NCBI GenBank assembly: GCA_045631645.1
Contig: JAZQVC010000012.1
Coordinates: 1-63,395, forward strand
Direction: 5' to 3'
Source of the DNA: SIG459 sp045631645
Lineage (GTDB): Bacteria > Bacillota > Clostridia > Oscillospirales > Oscillospiraceae
DNA: 63,395 bases
Shown: in pieces, positions 50,898-60,324 of the stretch
How the letters are laid out: the number at the start of each line of letters is the position of its first letter
How positions within the stretch are numbered: the stretch's first letter is position 1
Program-made: the position numbers and the translations under genes
Notes under the pieces: model-generated
Database searches by the model: none
The model's input: only the letters and a program-made list of their open reading frames with translations
What the model was told of the DNA's origin: nothing

Positions 50898-51248
50898 ATG
50901 CTGAAATTTATATGCTACCCCAAGTGCAGCACTTGCCAAAAGGCTCAGAAATGGCTGGATGAGAGAAGTATCAAATATGAGCTGAGACATATAAAAGAAG
51001 AAAATCCCACCGCGGATGAGCTGAAAAGCTGGTATAAGGCAAGCGGTCTGCCGATAAAAAAGTTTTTTAACACAAGCGGACTGCTGTATAAGTCAATGCA
51101 GCTGAAAGAAAAGCTGGGGGCAATGAGCGAGGAGGAAATGTTCTCCCTCCTCGCAACAGATGGAATGCTGGTGAAGCGTCCTCTGCTTATCGGCGAGGAT
51201 TTTGTCCTTGTAGGCTTTAAGGAGAGCGAGTGGGGAGAGAAAATATAA
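50898..51248 (+). CDS. ArsC/Spx family protein
   Basis: 116-residue thioredoxin-fold protein. N-terminal CYPKCSTCQKAQKWL carries the redox CxxC of the Spx/YusI group. The C-terminal GFKESEW closes the fold. It is probably a thiol-redox or transcription-interacting protein rather than a dedicated arsenate reductase, because no ars genes are nearby. A TATAAT sequence is upstream (~50849), without a clear -35. Confidence 0.88.
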   Translation: MLKFICYPKCSTCQKAQKWLDERSIKYELRHIKEENPTADELKSWYKASGLPIKKFFNTSGLLYKSMQLKEKLGAMSEEEMFSLLATDGMLVKRPLLIGEDFVLVGFKESEWGEKI

Positions 51249-51264
51249 GAAGGGGAGTTTGCCT

Positions 51265-51978
51265 ATGAAGAAGCTTTATGAAAAAAGTGAACTGGGCTTT
51301 GCCCTTGTGTGGATAGGCATTTACTGTTTTGGAATGTCGGTTTTTGATGAAATTTCCCGCGCATTGGGAGTGGAGAGTATTGCATCAGCCGCGTTTGCTG
51401 TGGCTGCTGTTATCTTTCTCCTTTTCTGGCTGAAAGCAAAGGGGCTTTCTGTTCACTTTGGTCTTTGCCGCGCCAAAACACCTGCGAAGGAGCTTTGGTT
51501 TTACATACCCCTGCTTCTCATAACAAGCTATAATTTGTGGCGCGGTGTGGGAAGCAATTACGGGGCTTTGGCCTTGGTTTGCTTTATTTTGAAAATGCTT
51601 TGCGTGGGATTTTTGGAGGAAACCATATTCCGCGGATTTCTTTTTAAGGCCATCTCCCGTAGCAGCCTTAAATGGGCGATTGTTGTTTCAAGCCTCACTT
51701 TTGGACTTGGGCATATTCTCAATCTTTTCAACGGCAGCGGAATGAGCCTTGGAGAAAATCTGGTGCAGATAGTTTCTGCTATCCTCATCGGATTTCTTTA
51801 TGTGCTGATTTTCATCCGCAGCGGAAGTTTGTGGATGTGCATAATCTCCCACGGAGTTTTCAACTCCCTCTCCGCATTTTCTGTTTCGGATAAAACTGAC
51901 TGGACTATTATAATTCTCTGCCTTATCACCCTTGTGTACGCACTTAGTCTTTCCAAAAAGGCGGTATGTGAAAAATGA
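51265..51978 (+). CDS. CPBP (Abi/CAAX-type) intramembrane metalloprotease
   Basis: 237 residues from ATG 51265 (MKKLYEKSEL), with SD AGGGGAG. About seven TM helices. The catalytic motifs are all present: EETIFRGFLF (EExxxR), FGLGHILN (FxxxH) and HGVFN (HxxxN). It cleaves or modifies membrane peptides; the substrate is unknown. The stop overlaps the next gene by four bases (ATGA). Confidence 0.9.
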   Translation: MKKLYEKSELGFALVWIGIYCFGMSVFDEISRALGVESIASAAFAVAAVIFLLFWLKAKGLSVHFGLCRAKTPAKELWFYIPLLLITSYNLWRGVGSNYGALALVCFILKMLCVGFLEETIFRGFLFKAISRSSLKWAIVVSSLTFGLGHILNLFNGSGMSLGENLVQIVSAILIGFLYVLIFIRSGSLWMCIISHGVFNSLSAFSVSDKTDWTIIILCLITLVYALSLSKKAVCEK

Positions 51979-52766
51979 ATTTTTTGATAAGCGGTGCAGC
52001 TTCGGGAATCGGCAAAGCTGCCGCCGAATACATAGTTGACCAAGGTCATACCGTATACGCCATAGACCTTGCCGCTGCGGAAGAGCGGGAAGGGCTGCAT
52101 AGCTTCGTGGCGGACATCACGGATGAAGCCGCGCTTATAAAGATAAGAGATTTCCTTCGGGAAAAAGGTGTTACGCTGGATGTGATAGCAAATATCGCTG
52201 GCATTCATATGATGGCCTCGCTTGTGGAGAGCGACTATTGCCGCATGAAAAAGCTTGTGGATGTGAACCTTGAAGGCACTATGCTTGTAAACCGCGTTTT
52301 CCATCAGTGCCTTAGGGAAAAGGGCAGGATTATAATCGTCACCAGTGAGGTTGCCTCTTTTGATCCCATGCCTTTCAACGGCCTTTATAATGTCACCAAA
52401 ACCGCCCTTGAAAGCTATGCCCAGGCTTTGCGTCAGGAGCTTAATCTTATAGGACAAAAGGTTGTCACCATTCAGCCGGGTGCCGTTGAAACACCCTTGA
52501 GCAGCGCTTCTGTGAAAGCCACAAAAACCCTCGCTGAAGAAACCAAGCTTTATAAAAAGCAGGCAAAGAGCTTCTCGGGTCTTGCAGCGAAGTTTATGGG
52601 TACGCCTATTTCACCCGAAGCTGTGGCAAAGCTTTTGTATAAAGCCTCGGTGGCATCCCGCCCCGCCCTCAGCTACAGAAAGCACAGAAACATAGGCCTT
52701 GTGCTGCTGAATACGTTGCCAAAACGCTGCCAGTGCGCAGTTATAAAGCTTCTGCTGAACAAATAA
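51975..52766 (+). CDS. Short-chain dehydrogenase/reductase
   Basis: 263 residues. GAASGIGKA (~7-15), DITDEA, NIAGIH and YNVTK (~137-141) with the catalytic Ser in IVTSEVASF. NAD(P)-dependent. The C-terminal helical extension (RHRNIGLVLLNTLPK) resembles SDRs acting on lipids or steroids, but the substrate cannot be read. Start coupled to the CPBP gene. Confidence 0.9.
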   Translation: MNFLISGAASGIGKAAAEYIVDQGHTVYAIDLAAAEEREGLHSFVADITDEAALIKIRDFLREKGVTLDVIANIAGIHMMASLVESDYCRMKKLVDVNLEGTMLVNRVFHQCLREKGRIIIVTSEVASFDPMPFNGLYNVTKTALESYAQALRQELNLIGQKVVTIQPGAVETPLSSASVKATKTLAEETKLYKKQAKSFSGLAAKFMGTPISPEAVAKLLYKASVASRPALSYRKHRNIGLVLLNTLPKRCQCAVIKLLLNK

Positions 52767-52797
52767 AAAAAGACCGCCTAATAGCGGTCTTTTTTTA
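52765..52797. terminator. Bidirectional terminator
   Basis: aaaagaccgc-ctaata-gcggtctttt with A and T runs, between the SDR and the convergent ABC ATPase gene. Confidence 0.9.
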
Positions 52798-53457
52798 TAT
52801 CAATGCACCGTCGTGAATGCGAAGAGCCTCGTCGGCCCGGTTTCCAAGCTCCTCGTCATGGGTTACGATTACCACGCAGTAGCCATCTTCGTGCGCCAGA
52901 GAATCAAGAATTCCAAAGATGTGGTCGCTGTTTTTTGAGTCAAGGTTGCCTGTGGGCTCGTCTGCCAGCAACACATTGGTATCCATACCCAAAGCGCGGG
53001 CGATGGCAACGCGCTGCTGCTCTCCGCCGGAAAGCATGGCAGGGAAGCGATCCAGAACCGTTTCGGGCAGGCCAACCTTTTGGATAAGCTCTGCGGCGCG
53101 TTTTTTCGCTGAGGCAGGCTTCACTCCTCGAAGCTCCATGGGGTACATAACGTTTTCTGCCACGGTGAGCATCGGGAAAAGGCGAAAATCCTGATATATT
53201 ACCGCCACACGCTCGCGGCGATATTTCTCAAGATTGATGTCCGAAGTGGAAACGCCTTCGCACAAAACGCTGCCCTCGGAGGGAACATCAAGCCCTGCCA
53301 TAAGAGAGAGCAGGGTGGTTTTGCCACCTCCTGAAGAGCCCATAATGGAATAAAGCTTTCCTGCTTCGAAGGAATAAGAGATGCCGCGCAGAGCCTCAAC
53401 ACGCTGATACTGGCTTTGGTAGACATATTTAACATTGTTCAGTTCAATAACGCTCAT
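52795..53457 (-). CDS. MacB/LolD-type ABC transporter ATPase
   Basis: 220 residues from ATG 53457 (MSVIELNNVKYVYQ), with SD AGGAGG; the longer frame upstream is noise over the permease end. Walker A GSSGGGKTT, signature LSGGEQQRVAIARAL, Walker B VLLADEPTGNLD, switch VTHDEE. It powers the FtsX-like permease encoded 17 bases upstream. This class usually drives mechanotransmission for export or peptide resistance. Confidence 0.94.
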   Translation of the reverse strand: MSVIELNNVKYVYQSQYQRVEALRGISYSFEAGKLYSIMGSSGGGKTTLLSLMAGLDVPSEGSVLCEGVSTSDINLEKYRRERVAVIYQDFRLFPMLTVAENVMYPMELRGVKPASAKKRAAELIQKVGLPETVLDRFPAMLSGGEQQRVAIARALGMDTNVLLADEPTGNLDSKNSDHIFGILDSLAHEDGYCVVIVTHDEELGNRADEALRIHDGALI

Positions 53458-53474
53458 ATTTTCCGCCTCCTTCA

Positions 53475-56400
53475 TTATTCGCGGATGGTAAGAAGATCCA
53501 TAAGATCGGTTTTGCCAATCATAAGGATAGATATGCTTGTGCCAAGCAGATAGCAGATGAGATATGCCACAACGGCCAGAGGCTGGGCTAGGCCTCCTGC
53601 ATAGAGCCAAAGGAGCAATATGCATCCCACGAGACAGCCTACAAGGCTGAGTATTGCCTGCTCTAAGAAAAAGGAGGCAAACACCTTGCGCTTTTGCGCG
53701 CCGAAGCCTCGCATAAGGGCGAACTCCCGCCGTCTGGAGAAAATCATAAGCCAGGAGATGATGAAGCCCAGCAAAACTATCAGCAGAGAAATCACTGTGG
53801 ACATAAATTTACCCATGGCTATGTTGCGCTCCATATTTTCCACAAGTGTCATGAAAGCCGCGTCGCGCAGCACAATGGTTGTGCGGTTGTGGGATATGTG
53901 TCCCACGGCGCTGAAGCCCTTATCACGCAGGAGCTGACGAACGGCGTCCAATTCACTGGCAGAGGATAGCTGGAAGCGGCAGGTTCGGAAGGAGAACCTA
54001 TCCCATCTGTTGTTGCTGCTTGGACCGTCAGTGGTCAGGAGTGATGTCTGAATGTGGCATGATAGCGGCACATAGACCTGTGCTTTGCCTCCCTGCTGAA
54101 CATAGCTTCCAACAACTATAAGATTCAGTGGGATTTCCTTGCGGATAGCGCCGCTATATTCAACCAGTGCAAGGCAGGAGAAGGTTTCACCAAGGGCTAT
54201 ATTATGCGCTTCAAGGAATGTGGCGCTGCAAACACTGGGGATTAGCTTTTCTTCTGCAACTCCCTCAACTCTGTCGCGCAAAGGCGTAAAGTCCGTCTCT
54301 TCCAGCATAGTTTCGTCCCAACCATCCAGCCATGTGACGGCGGAGGCGGTGTCGGTGTAATAAAATTCCTTGGCAGCGGACAGCGAATTCAAGCTTACCA
54401 ACTCAGGCTGTTGGTCAATCCATGCCTGTCGGTGCGCCTGACCGAAACTGCCGTTGGTGAAGCTGGGTTCATCTTCGGGAAGCCAGTAACGGTAGCTATA
54501 GGATACAGAGAGGTTTTCTATTCCTTCCATATCAAGGAGGGTTCGAACATCGTTTATGGGCATTGCAAGACCTGAATAATGGCGTCCATTGAGACTGACA
54601 ACCATGCCGTCTATGCGCGTGTTTTCCAGCGCATCGTCAAGCTCATTCTGCCAACCCTGATATACTCCGCCCAGTATAAGGACGGTTACAGTAAGCACCA
54701 TGGAGACCAAAGGCACTGCCAGTGTCCTCAGACCGCCTCGGCGAATTGAAAGCAGGGAGAAACCAAGTCCACCAAGACTCAAGGAGCTGCTTTTGCAGCG
54801 GGGCAAGCGAACCTTGATTTTACCCTTTTTGCGTACGCCGCCCTGACGGGCCATGCTAAGAAAGCGCAGGCAAAATAGCAGCGTTAGCGCCACGATCCCT
54901 AAAACGGCAAGCAGACTGGGCCAAAGAGGAACCTGAGGGTCAAATGCCGTATGTTTCACAACGCCGATGGCGGTTTCACTGTACCAGCGGAAGCCATCAC
55001 CATTTTTTGCGGCATCTGCGGCTGCGGCAATCATGTTAAATACCGTCGGGCGCAAAATCGTACCAATCGCGGCACCCAATATAGAGGAGATGCCGCAGAT
55101 AACAAGAGCACCGGATAAAAACCACAGGGAAATCTTGCGCTTGGGCGTTCCCATGGAAACCATAATTTTCACTGTGGTTTGCTGCCTGCCCACATAAAGA
55201 AAGGCAAACAGCAGTAAAACGGCCAAAATACCTGCGCTGCAGATAAGCAGCACGGTTACTGCGGTTTTTTCAACTTCTTTGAAAGGCTGAGCGGCGGCGT
55301 TGTATCCCTGGTCAAGCAGCGTTACGCGCACCTGCTCAGGCATGATTTCCTGAAGAGCTTCCACTGCCGCCTCCGCTAAATCGTTGCGAAGAGAAACAGT
55401 GCCGAGGAGGTAGCCAAACATGGGGGTGTCTGCGTCTTCAGCAATTACCCAGACTGTTCCGCCATAGTCGGTAGATTCACCGGCGATGCCGCTGACGGTG
55501 AAGGTATAAGTTTCTTCCTCGGTAGTGAGTTTGTATCGGTCATCTGTTGTTCCCTGAAGAGAGTCCGTCGTAAATGTGTCTCCCGGCTTCAAGCTCAACT
55601 GCGTTGCAAGGTCATTGCTGATAACGCAGGAGTATGATTCTTCGGGGTTCGGCATTTCACCCTCCGCCAACTGAAGCTCGCTTTGGTGGAATGCATAAAC
55701 ATCGTTCACATCGCGGCAGGGCACGATGTGGACATAGTTATTCATAATTCGGTACTGCTCGGCGGCGTTGAGGAAAACTTCGGGGATATCCTCGCCCTCG
55801 ATGACTTCGGCATAGGGCAAGTCATCGGTTTCGAAAAAGGAGTCCACCTGAAAAATGCTATAGCCGTTCATGGGATATGCGCCAAGCTGAGTTGCGGTGC
55901 CGGCGGTTTCTATAAAAGCGCCGTTGAGAACATAGCTTTTTCCCTTCTCAGGGACAAAATCACATTTATCTGTGAGAAGGTCGATATAAACGCCCTCTCT
56001 GCCATTTCGGGAATAGAGGGAAGTTTTCAAAATGCAGGTGTAATAGGTGATGAATCCGGCTTCCTCAACGGGCCGGTTTATCTCGTCGAAACTTGCCCAT
56101 TGGATTATGGGATTGGAAACGCTGCTGACAATAATAACCGCTTTGTTTCTGTAAGGCATAGTTCCGAAGCGGCGTTCAAATCCTTCGGCGGATGCGAAGG
56201 CGGTGTTGCCCCGTGTCCATGCGGTGACACCGGGCACAGAGAGAATGCTCTCGTCGCTCAGTGCTGCCGCCGCACTTCGGGCAGCTGCGTCTGCCTCGTC
56301 CTCGTTGGGATATTCAGCGCCCATATATTCCACCAAGGCGATGGAGCGGTAAGCCTCGTCGCAGGATGCCATAACGGCGTTGCTGTATAATAGTACGCTG

Positions 56401-56504
56401 AGGGACAAAATCATAGTAAGGGTCAGCAGTATAATTAAAAGTGAGAACAGCGTTGTCCGACCCCGTTCCCGCAAAATTGACTTGACGCCGTTGCGAATAA
56501 ACAT
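53475..56504 (-). CDS. FtsX/MacB-like ABC transporter permease
   Basis: 1009 residues from ATG 56504 (MFIRNGVKSILRERGR), with SD AGGAGG. TM1 near residue 20 precedes a large extracytoplasmic domain (~45-400), FtsX helices (~415-555), a second long external domain (~600-860) and three final TM helices. Two FtsX core blocks in one chain are typical of large Firmicute exporters. Together with the ATPase it forms an efflux or lipoprotein-handling complex. A palindrome sits in its promoter. Confidence 0.92.
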   Translation of the reverse strand: MFIRNGVKSILRERGRTTLFSLLIILLTLTMILSLSVLLYSNAVMASCDEAYRSIALVEYMGAEYPNEDEADAAARSAAAALSDESILSVPGVTAWTRGNTAFASAEGFERRFGTMPYRNKAVIIVSSVSNPIIQWASFDEINRPVEEAGFITYYTCILKTSLYSRNGREGVYIDLLTDKCDFVPEKGKSYVLNGAFIETAGTATQLGAYPMNGYSIFQVDSFFETDDLPYAEVIEGEDIPEVFLNAAEQYRIMNNYVHIVPCRDVNDVYAFHQSELQLAEGEMPNPEESYSCVISNDLATQLSLKPGDTFTTDSLQGTTDDRYKLTTEEETYTFTVSGIAGESTDYGGTVWVIAEDADTPMFGYLLGTVSLRNDLAEAAVEALQEIMPEQVRVTLLDQGYNAAAQPFKEVEKTAVTVLLICSAGILAVLLLFAFLYVGRQQTTVKIMVSMGTPKRKISLWFLSGALVICGISSILGAAIGTILRPTVFNMIAAAADAAKNGDGFRWYSETAIGVVKHTAFDPQVPLWPSLLAVLGIVALTLLFCLRFLSMARQGGVRKKGKIKVRLPRCKSSSLSLGGLGFSLLSIRRGGLRTLAVPLVSMVLTVTVLILGGVYQGWQNELDDALENTRIDGMVVSLNGRHYSGLAMPINDVRTLLDMEGIENLSVSYSYRYWLPEDEPSFTNGSFGQAHRQAWIDQQPELVSLNSLSAAKEFYYTDTASAVTWLDGWDETMLEETDFTPLRDRVEGVAEEKLIPSVCSATFLEAHNIALGETFSCLALVEYSGAIRKEIPLNLIVVGSYVQQGGKAQVYVPLSCHIQTSLLTTDGPSSNNRWDRFSFRTCRFQLSSASELDAVRQLLRDKGFSAVGHISHNRTTIVLRDAAFMTLVENMERNIAMGKFMSTVISLLIVLLGFIISWLMIFSRRREFALMRGFGAQKRKVFASFFLEQAILSLVGCLVGCILLLWLYAGGLAQPLAVVAYLICYLLGTSISILMIGKTDLMDLLTIRE

Positions 56505-56550
56505 ATAGCCTATCCTCCTAAAAGAGAAAAACAAGGAATAATTATCGAAT

Positions 56551-56580
56551 ATAATACCATATATTTGAATATATGGTCAA
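56551..56580 (-). promoter_or_regulatory. Promoter with palindromic operator for the MacB-like exporter
   Basis: Minus strand TTGACC (56575-56580), 18-base spacer, TATTAT (56551-56556). The spacer holds a perfect 9-bp palindrome, accatatat-ttga-atatatggt (56556-56577). A dimeric repressor of PadR/TetR style is plausible, but none is encoded next to it. Confidence 0.7.
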
Positions 56581-56607
56581 TGAAGCATTCTAAAAACCAC
56601 ATAAAGT

Positions 56608-56637
56608 AAAAAGACCGCTATTAAGCGGTCTTTTTTA
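56608..56637 (-). terminator. Terminator of the VOC gene
   Basis: aaaaagaccgct / agcggtctttttt stem with T-runs on both strands. Confidence 0.85.
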
Positions 56638-56642
56638 TTTGC

Positions 56643-57017
56643 TTAGCGTCTGGCGGGGATGACCTCCAGCCAATATTCGTCGGGGTCTGTGATGAAATAA
56701 ATGCCCATTGCCTCGTTTTCGAAGCAGATGCAGCCCATTTCCTCGTGGAGAGCGTGTGCGGCATCGAAATCATCCACAGTGAAGGCGAGATGGAACTCGT
56801 TGTCACCCAGATCATAGGGGCGCTCCCAATCGCGAAGCCATGTCAGCTCCAGAGCATGGGCGCTGCCGGAGGCATCTCCAAGGTAAACGATGATAAAGCT
56901 GCCGTCCTCGGGAGCAATGCGGCGAAGTTCAGTGAGACCCAAAGCCTTCTTATAAAATTCCAGAGACTTGTCCAGATCGCGGACGTTGAAATTATTGTGT
57001 GCAAAGGTGAATGTCAT
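56643..57017 (-). CDS. VOC family protein (glyoxalase I-like)
   Basis: 124 residues in the length range of lactoylglutathione lyase. Metal ligands are visible as His7 in FAHNNFNV, Glu in ALELTW, His in FHLAF and Glu in YWLEVIP. Two beta-alpha-beta-beta-beta halves. It likely detoxifies methylglyoxal or a related substrate. SD AGGAG precedes ATG 57017. Confidence 0.9.
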   Translation of the reverse strand: MTFTFAHNNFNVRDLDKSLEFYKKALGLTELRRIAPEDGSFIIVYLGDASGSAHALELTWLRDWERPYDLGDNEFHLAFTVDDFDAAHALHEEMGCICFENEAMGIYFITDPDEYWLEVIPARR

Positions 57018-57147
57018 AGCATATCCACTCCTTTTTCGCTTTTGCTCAATATATCACGGAAAGCAAGCTGCGGGCAAGAGAAAAGTGGTCCGCCGCGCTT
57101 AGATTTGTTTTGTGTGGGCAAGCTTGTTTATAGGATGAAGAAGTATT

Positions 57148-57172
57148 AAAATGTGGTAAAGCCGCACATTTT
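57148..57172 (+). promoter_or_regulatory. Dyad upstream of the ECF sigma operon
   Basis: aaaatgtg (57148-57155) and cacatttt (57165-57172) form 8-bp arms 46 bases before the sigma gene. No sigma-A promoter is obvious here. Confidence 0.4.
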
Positions 57173-57217
57173 GCAGTCATTATCCGTTAAACATTATGAA
57201 GGGAGGTTTTGCAGCAC

Positions 57218-57679
57218 ATGGATATTGAAAAACAATACGACAAAATATACCGTTATTGCTACTTCAAGTTATTCGATAAGCAGTTAGCACAGGATATCAC
57301 ACAGGAAGCCTTTCTTCGCTTTTACCGACAGGGATTAAGCTTTGATAATGGGAAAGAGCTGCCCTACTTATATACAATTGCCAAAAATTTGTGCATAGAT
57401 GAATTTCGGAAAAAGACTGTTGATAGCATTGAGGAACTTGAAAGCGAATCGGTTTCTGACCCTTCGGAAGAATGGATAGATACGCTGGTATTGAGAAATG
57501 CTGTGTCAAAGCTTCCAAGTGATGAACAAGAACTGCTGTTTTTGAGATATGTGAATGATCTTCCGATTAACTCTATCTGCTGCATCACCGGCTTATCCCG
57601 CTTTGCAATTTATCGCAGACTATCAAAATCTTTGAAATGGCTCAAAGAAGAATTAAAAAAGGAGGGCTTTTCAGAATGA
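57218..57679 (+). CDS. ECF-type RNA polymerase sigma factor
   Basis: 153 residues from ATG 57218 (MDIEKQYDKIYRYCYF), with SD GGGAGG; a TTG at 57209 is too close to the SD. Region 2: LAQDITQEAFLRFYR. Region 4: LPSDEQELLFLRYVNDLPINSI with the HTH GLSRFAIYRRLSKSLKWLK. It directs transcription of stress or envelope genes, probably including its own operon. ATGA overlap with the next gene. Confidence 0.93.
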   Translation: MDIEKQYDKIYRYCYFKLFDKQLAQDITQEAFLRFYRQGLSFDNGKELPYLYTIAKNLCIDEFRKKTVDSIEELESESVSDPSEEWIDTLVLRNAVSKLPSDEQELLFLRYVNDLPINSICCITGLSRFAIYRRLSKSLKWLKEELKKEGFSE

Positions 57680-58407
57680 ATAATCAACTAAAACGAAATA
57701 TTCAAAAAGCGTTTGCCGCTCCTAAACCAAATCAGCAGGAAAAGCTAAGATTTTTAAGATCATTGCCCCAGCCGCAGATCGGTATGTTCCGCTTTATATT
57801 GGTGCAGGCATCATACGTGAGAAAATTATCATGGATTTTGTCCGGCTTGGTATTATTACTTGCGCTGCTTTGTGCCTGCAATATCAGTCGGGACACTTTA
57901 TGGGTTGTGTCTGCATTTGTTCCGGCACTGGGTCTTTTGGCGGTTACAGAAAGCAATCGCTCAATGATGTATGGGATGAGTGAACTTGAAAAATCCACAC
58001 GATTTTCCTTGAAAAGTGTGGTTCTCGCAAGAATGAGTATTTTGGGGGCGGTCAATTTTGCTATAATTGCCGTCCTTGCACCCCTATGCAGTATCGGCAA
58101 TGATTTTTCTCTTCTTCAAACGGGGATGTATCTTCTTGTTCCATATCTTTTAACTGTAAACTTCAGTTTATGGATTGCTCGCCGCACCAACGATAAGGAA
58201 ATTATTTATGGATGTATGTGTGTTGCCATAATTGTAAGCGCCATCAATACCGGTTTGCATTTTGTGGTAGAGCGCATATATCAGGGAGTTTACGTCAGTT
58301 GGTGGCTTATTTTGGCAATTGCCTTGCTCATAGAGATGGCATATGAAATACATTGCACGATAAAGCGAACGGAGGAATACACATGGAACTTGTCATTGAT
58401 AGATTAA
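57676..58407 (+). CDS. Membrane protein, candidate anti-sigma factor
   Basis: 243 residues from ATG 57676 (MNNQLKRNIQKAFAAPKP), with SD GGAGGG. A cytoplasmic N-terminus (~1-50) is followed by about six TM helices. The place between a coupled ECF sigma gene and an ABC transporter parallels sigY-yxlCDEFG-type operons, where such membrane proteins restrain the sigma factor. It could instead be a transporter subunit. The stop overlaps the ATPase gene by 25 bases. Confidence 0.72.
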   Translation: MNNQLKRNIQKAFAAPKPNQQEKLRFLRSLPQPQIGMFRFILVQASYVRKLSWILSGLVLLLALLCACNISRDTLWVVSAFVPALGLLAVTESNRSMMYGMSELEKSTRFSLKSVVLARMSILGAVNFAIIAVLAPLCSIGNDFSLLQTGMYLLVPYLLTVNFSLWIARRTNDKEIIYGCMCVAIIVSAINTGLHFVVERIYQGVYVSWWLILAIALLIEMAYEIHCTIKRTEEYTWNLSLID

Positions 58408-59087
58408 CAAAGCAATTTCAAAATAAAATCGCAGTGGACCGCGTCAGCTTGCGTTTGCATAGCGGAGTTTTCGGGCTTTTGGGCACTAACGGTGCAGGTA
58501 AAACAACCCTCATGCGTATGCTCTGTGGCATTCTGCAGCCCACAAGCGGCGCTATCACTTTTGACGGTATGGATGTCTGTGAGGAAGGCTATCGGGCAAT
58601 ATTGGGATATTTGCCTCAGGACTTCGGCTATTATCCGGAATTTACTGCTACGGATTTTCTGCTGTATATGGCAGCCTTGAAGGGCTTGCCCAAAAAGTCA
58701 GCTAAACGGAAAGCAAATGAACTTCTGGAATTGGTGGGTCTGCAAGATGTGGGACGTAAAAAGATTAAAACATTTTCGGGCGGTATGAAGCAGCGACTGG
58801 GAATCGCGCAAGCGCTGCTGAACGATCCGAAAATGCTGATCCTCGACGAACCCACCGCAGGACTTGACCCTAAAGAACGGGTGCGTTTCCGAAACCTTAT
58901 CCAGCAAATCGGTAAAGACAGTATCGTACTTTTGTCCACCCACATTGTTTCCGACATTGAGCATATTGCCGATGAGGTGCTCATGATGAAAGATGGAGCT
59001 TTGATTTATCACGGAACATGGGATGACCAAATGGGTGATCTGGAGAGCTTCTATCTTGCGCAGTTCGAGGAGGGAAGCCATGAATAA
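58383..59087 (+). CDS. ABC transporter ATPase (YxlF/BcrA-like)
   Basis: 234 residues from ATG 58383 (MELVIDRLTKQF), with SD CGGAGGAA. Walker A GTNGAGKTT, Q-loop LPQDFG, signature FSGGMKQR, Walker B MLILDEPTAGLD, switch STHIV. It is an exporter-type ATPase for the ABC-2 permease encoded next, which starts 8 bases before its stop. Likely antibiotic or bacteriocin efflux or membrane stress. Confidence 0.94.
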   Translation: MELVIDRLTKQFQNKIAVDRVSLRLHSGVFGLLGTNGAGKTTLMRMLCGILQPTSGAITFDGMDVCEEGYRAILGYLPQDFGYYPEFTATDFLLYMAALKGLPKKSAKRKANELLELVGLQDVGRKKIKTFSGGMKQRLGIAQALLNDPKMLILDEPTAGLDPKERVRFRNLIQQIGKDSIVLLSTHIVSDIEHIADEVLMMKDGALIYHGTWDDQMGDLESFYLAQFEEGSHE

Positions 59088-60285
59088 TCTGATTACCATG
59101 TATGCTTATGAGCTGAAAAAGCTGATGCAGAAGAAACTGCTTTGGCTCTCTCTGCTTGTATGCATGGTTGCTATTGTCTTTTTAACCCTGTTTCCCCTAC
59201 TGGGAACTTATTACGTAAATGGCGAACCCATAAGCACAAATTACGAACAGCATCTGATTGATCAGGCGTATCGAAAAGCACTCAGCGGCAAGCCCATAGA
59301 CCAGTCCCTGCTGGAGGAAACCATTGCCGCTTACAAGGATTTGCCGATCGAAGGCAATTATATTTTAACGGAAGAATACCAGACCAACGCCCGTCCCTAC
59401 AGCGAAATTTTTGAATTGATCCGAGCATGGACCGGCATGGACAAACAAACCGCCGTAAAGTGGGTTCCCGATGAAGATGCACTATATGCTGCCATGATGG
59501 CGAGATTTGAAGAGGCGGCTATTAACAACCATCTGAGTGAAGCCGAGATTGCATATTGGCAGGAACAGGCCGATAAGCTCTCAAGCCCTCTTGTATATCA
59601 GTTTCATGATGCGTACGAAGGTATCTTGGAGACATTTCTCACCGTAGGCTTCATGATGCTGCTCTATGCTGCCATCGCCCTTTCCAGCAGCTTCCCCGAC
59701 GAGCGCACTCACCGAACAGATCAGCTTGTGCTGTGCACTGCTAACGGGAAAAAACGGCTCTACTGGGTCAAGCTGCTTTCCGGAGTCACCGTGGGCTGCA
59801 TTGGTGCCTTGCTCATGACGGCGCTGACTTGGGTGCTGAGTCTGTGCGTATATGGTTCAGAGGGATTTGATACCGCGATGCAGATTTTTTACGCCAACTA
59901 CGCAGGCAATATCACCTTAGGACAAGCCTGTCTGATTGCATACGGCTGTCTGCTGGTTGCTGCGTTTTTGATCAGCGTATTTGTCATGTTCCTGTCGGAA
60001 CTTTTCCACAGCAGCATTGCAGCAATGTCCGTTACCGCAGGACTGATCATTGCCGGAATGATTATTCAAATACCGGCAGAGTATCGCGTGCTGGGGCAGT
60101 TATGGGATTATCTTCCCACCTGTTTTTTGGCCATGTGGAACACTTTTGACCTTCGCTTGGTTTCTCTGTTTGGAATGCAGTTCACCTCGTACCAAATCGT
60201 TCCCTTGCTCTACATTGTTGTCGCAGCGCTGCTGGCTTGGCTCGGAAGTCGCATCTATAACCGCCGTCAGATCAGCGGAAGATAA
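59080..60285 (+). CDS. ABC-2 type transporter permease
   Basis: 401 residues from ATG 59080 (MNNLITMYAYELKKLMQKK), with SD GAGGAGGGA. TM1 (~22-42), an external loop (~43-200) and five further TM helices (for example FLTVGFMMLLYAAIALSSSF, ALLMTALTWVLSLCVYG). Last gene of the ECF operon; a 21-bp-stem terminator follows. Confidence 0.88.
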   Translation: MNNLITMYAYELKKLMQKKLLWLSLLVCMVAIVFLTLFPLLGTYYVNGEPISTNYEQHLIDQAYRKALSGKPIDQSLLEETIAAYKDLPIEGNYILTEEYQTNARPYSEIFELIRAWTGMDKQTAVKWVPDEDALYAAMMARFEEAAINNHLSEAEIAYWQEQADKLSSPLVYQFHDAYEGILETFLTVGFMMLLYAAIALSSSFPDERTHRTDQLVLCTANGKKRLYWVKLLSGVTVGCIGALLMTALTWVLSLCVYGSEGFDTAMQIFYANYAGNITLGQACLIAYGCLLVAAFLISVFVMFLSELFHSSIAAMSVTAGLIIAGMIIQIPAEYRVLGQLWDYLPTCFLAMWNTFDLRLVSLFGMQFTSYQIVPLLYIVVAALLAWLGSRIYNRRQISGR

Positions 60286-60324
60286 ACGCCCACCGCGCAT
60301 AGCTTTGGCAGGCGAAGATACAAG

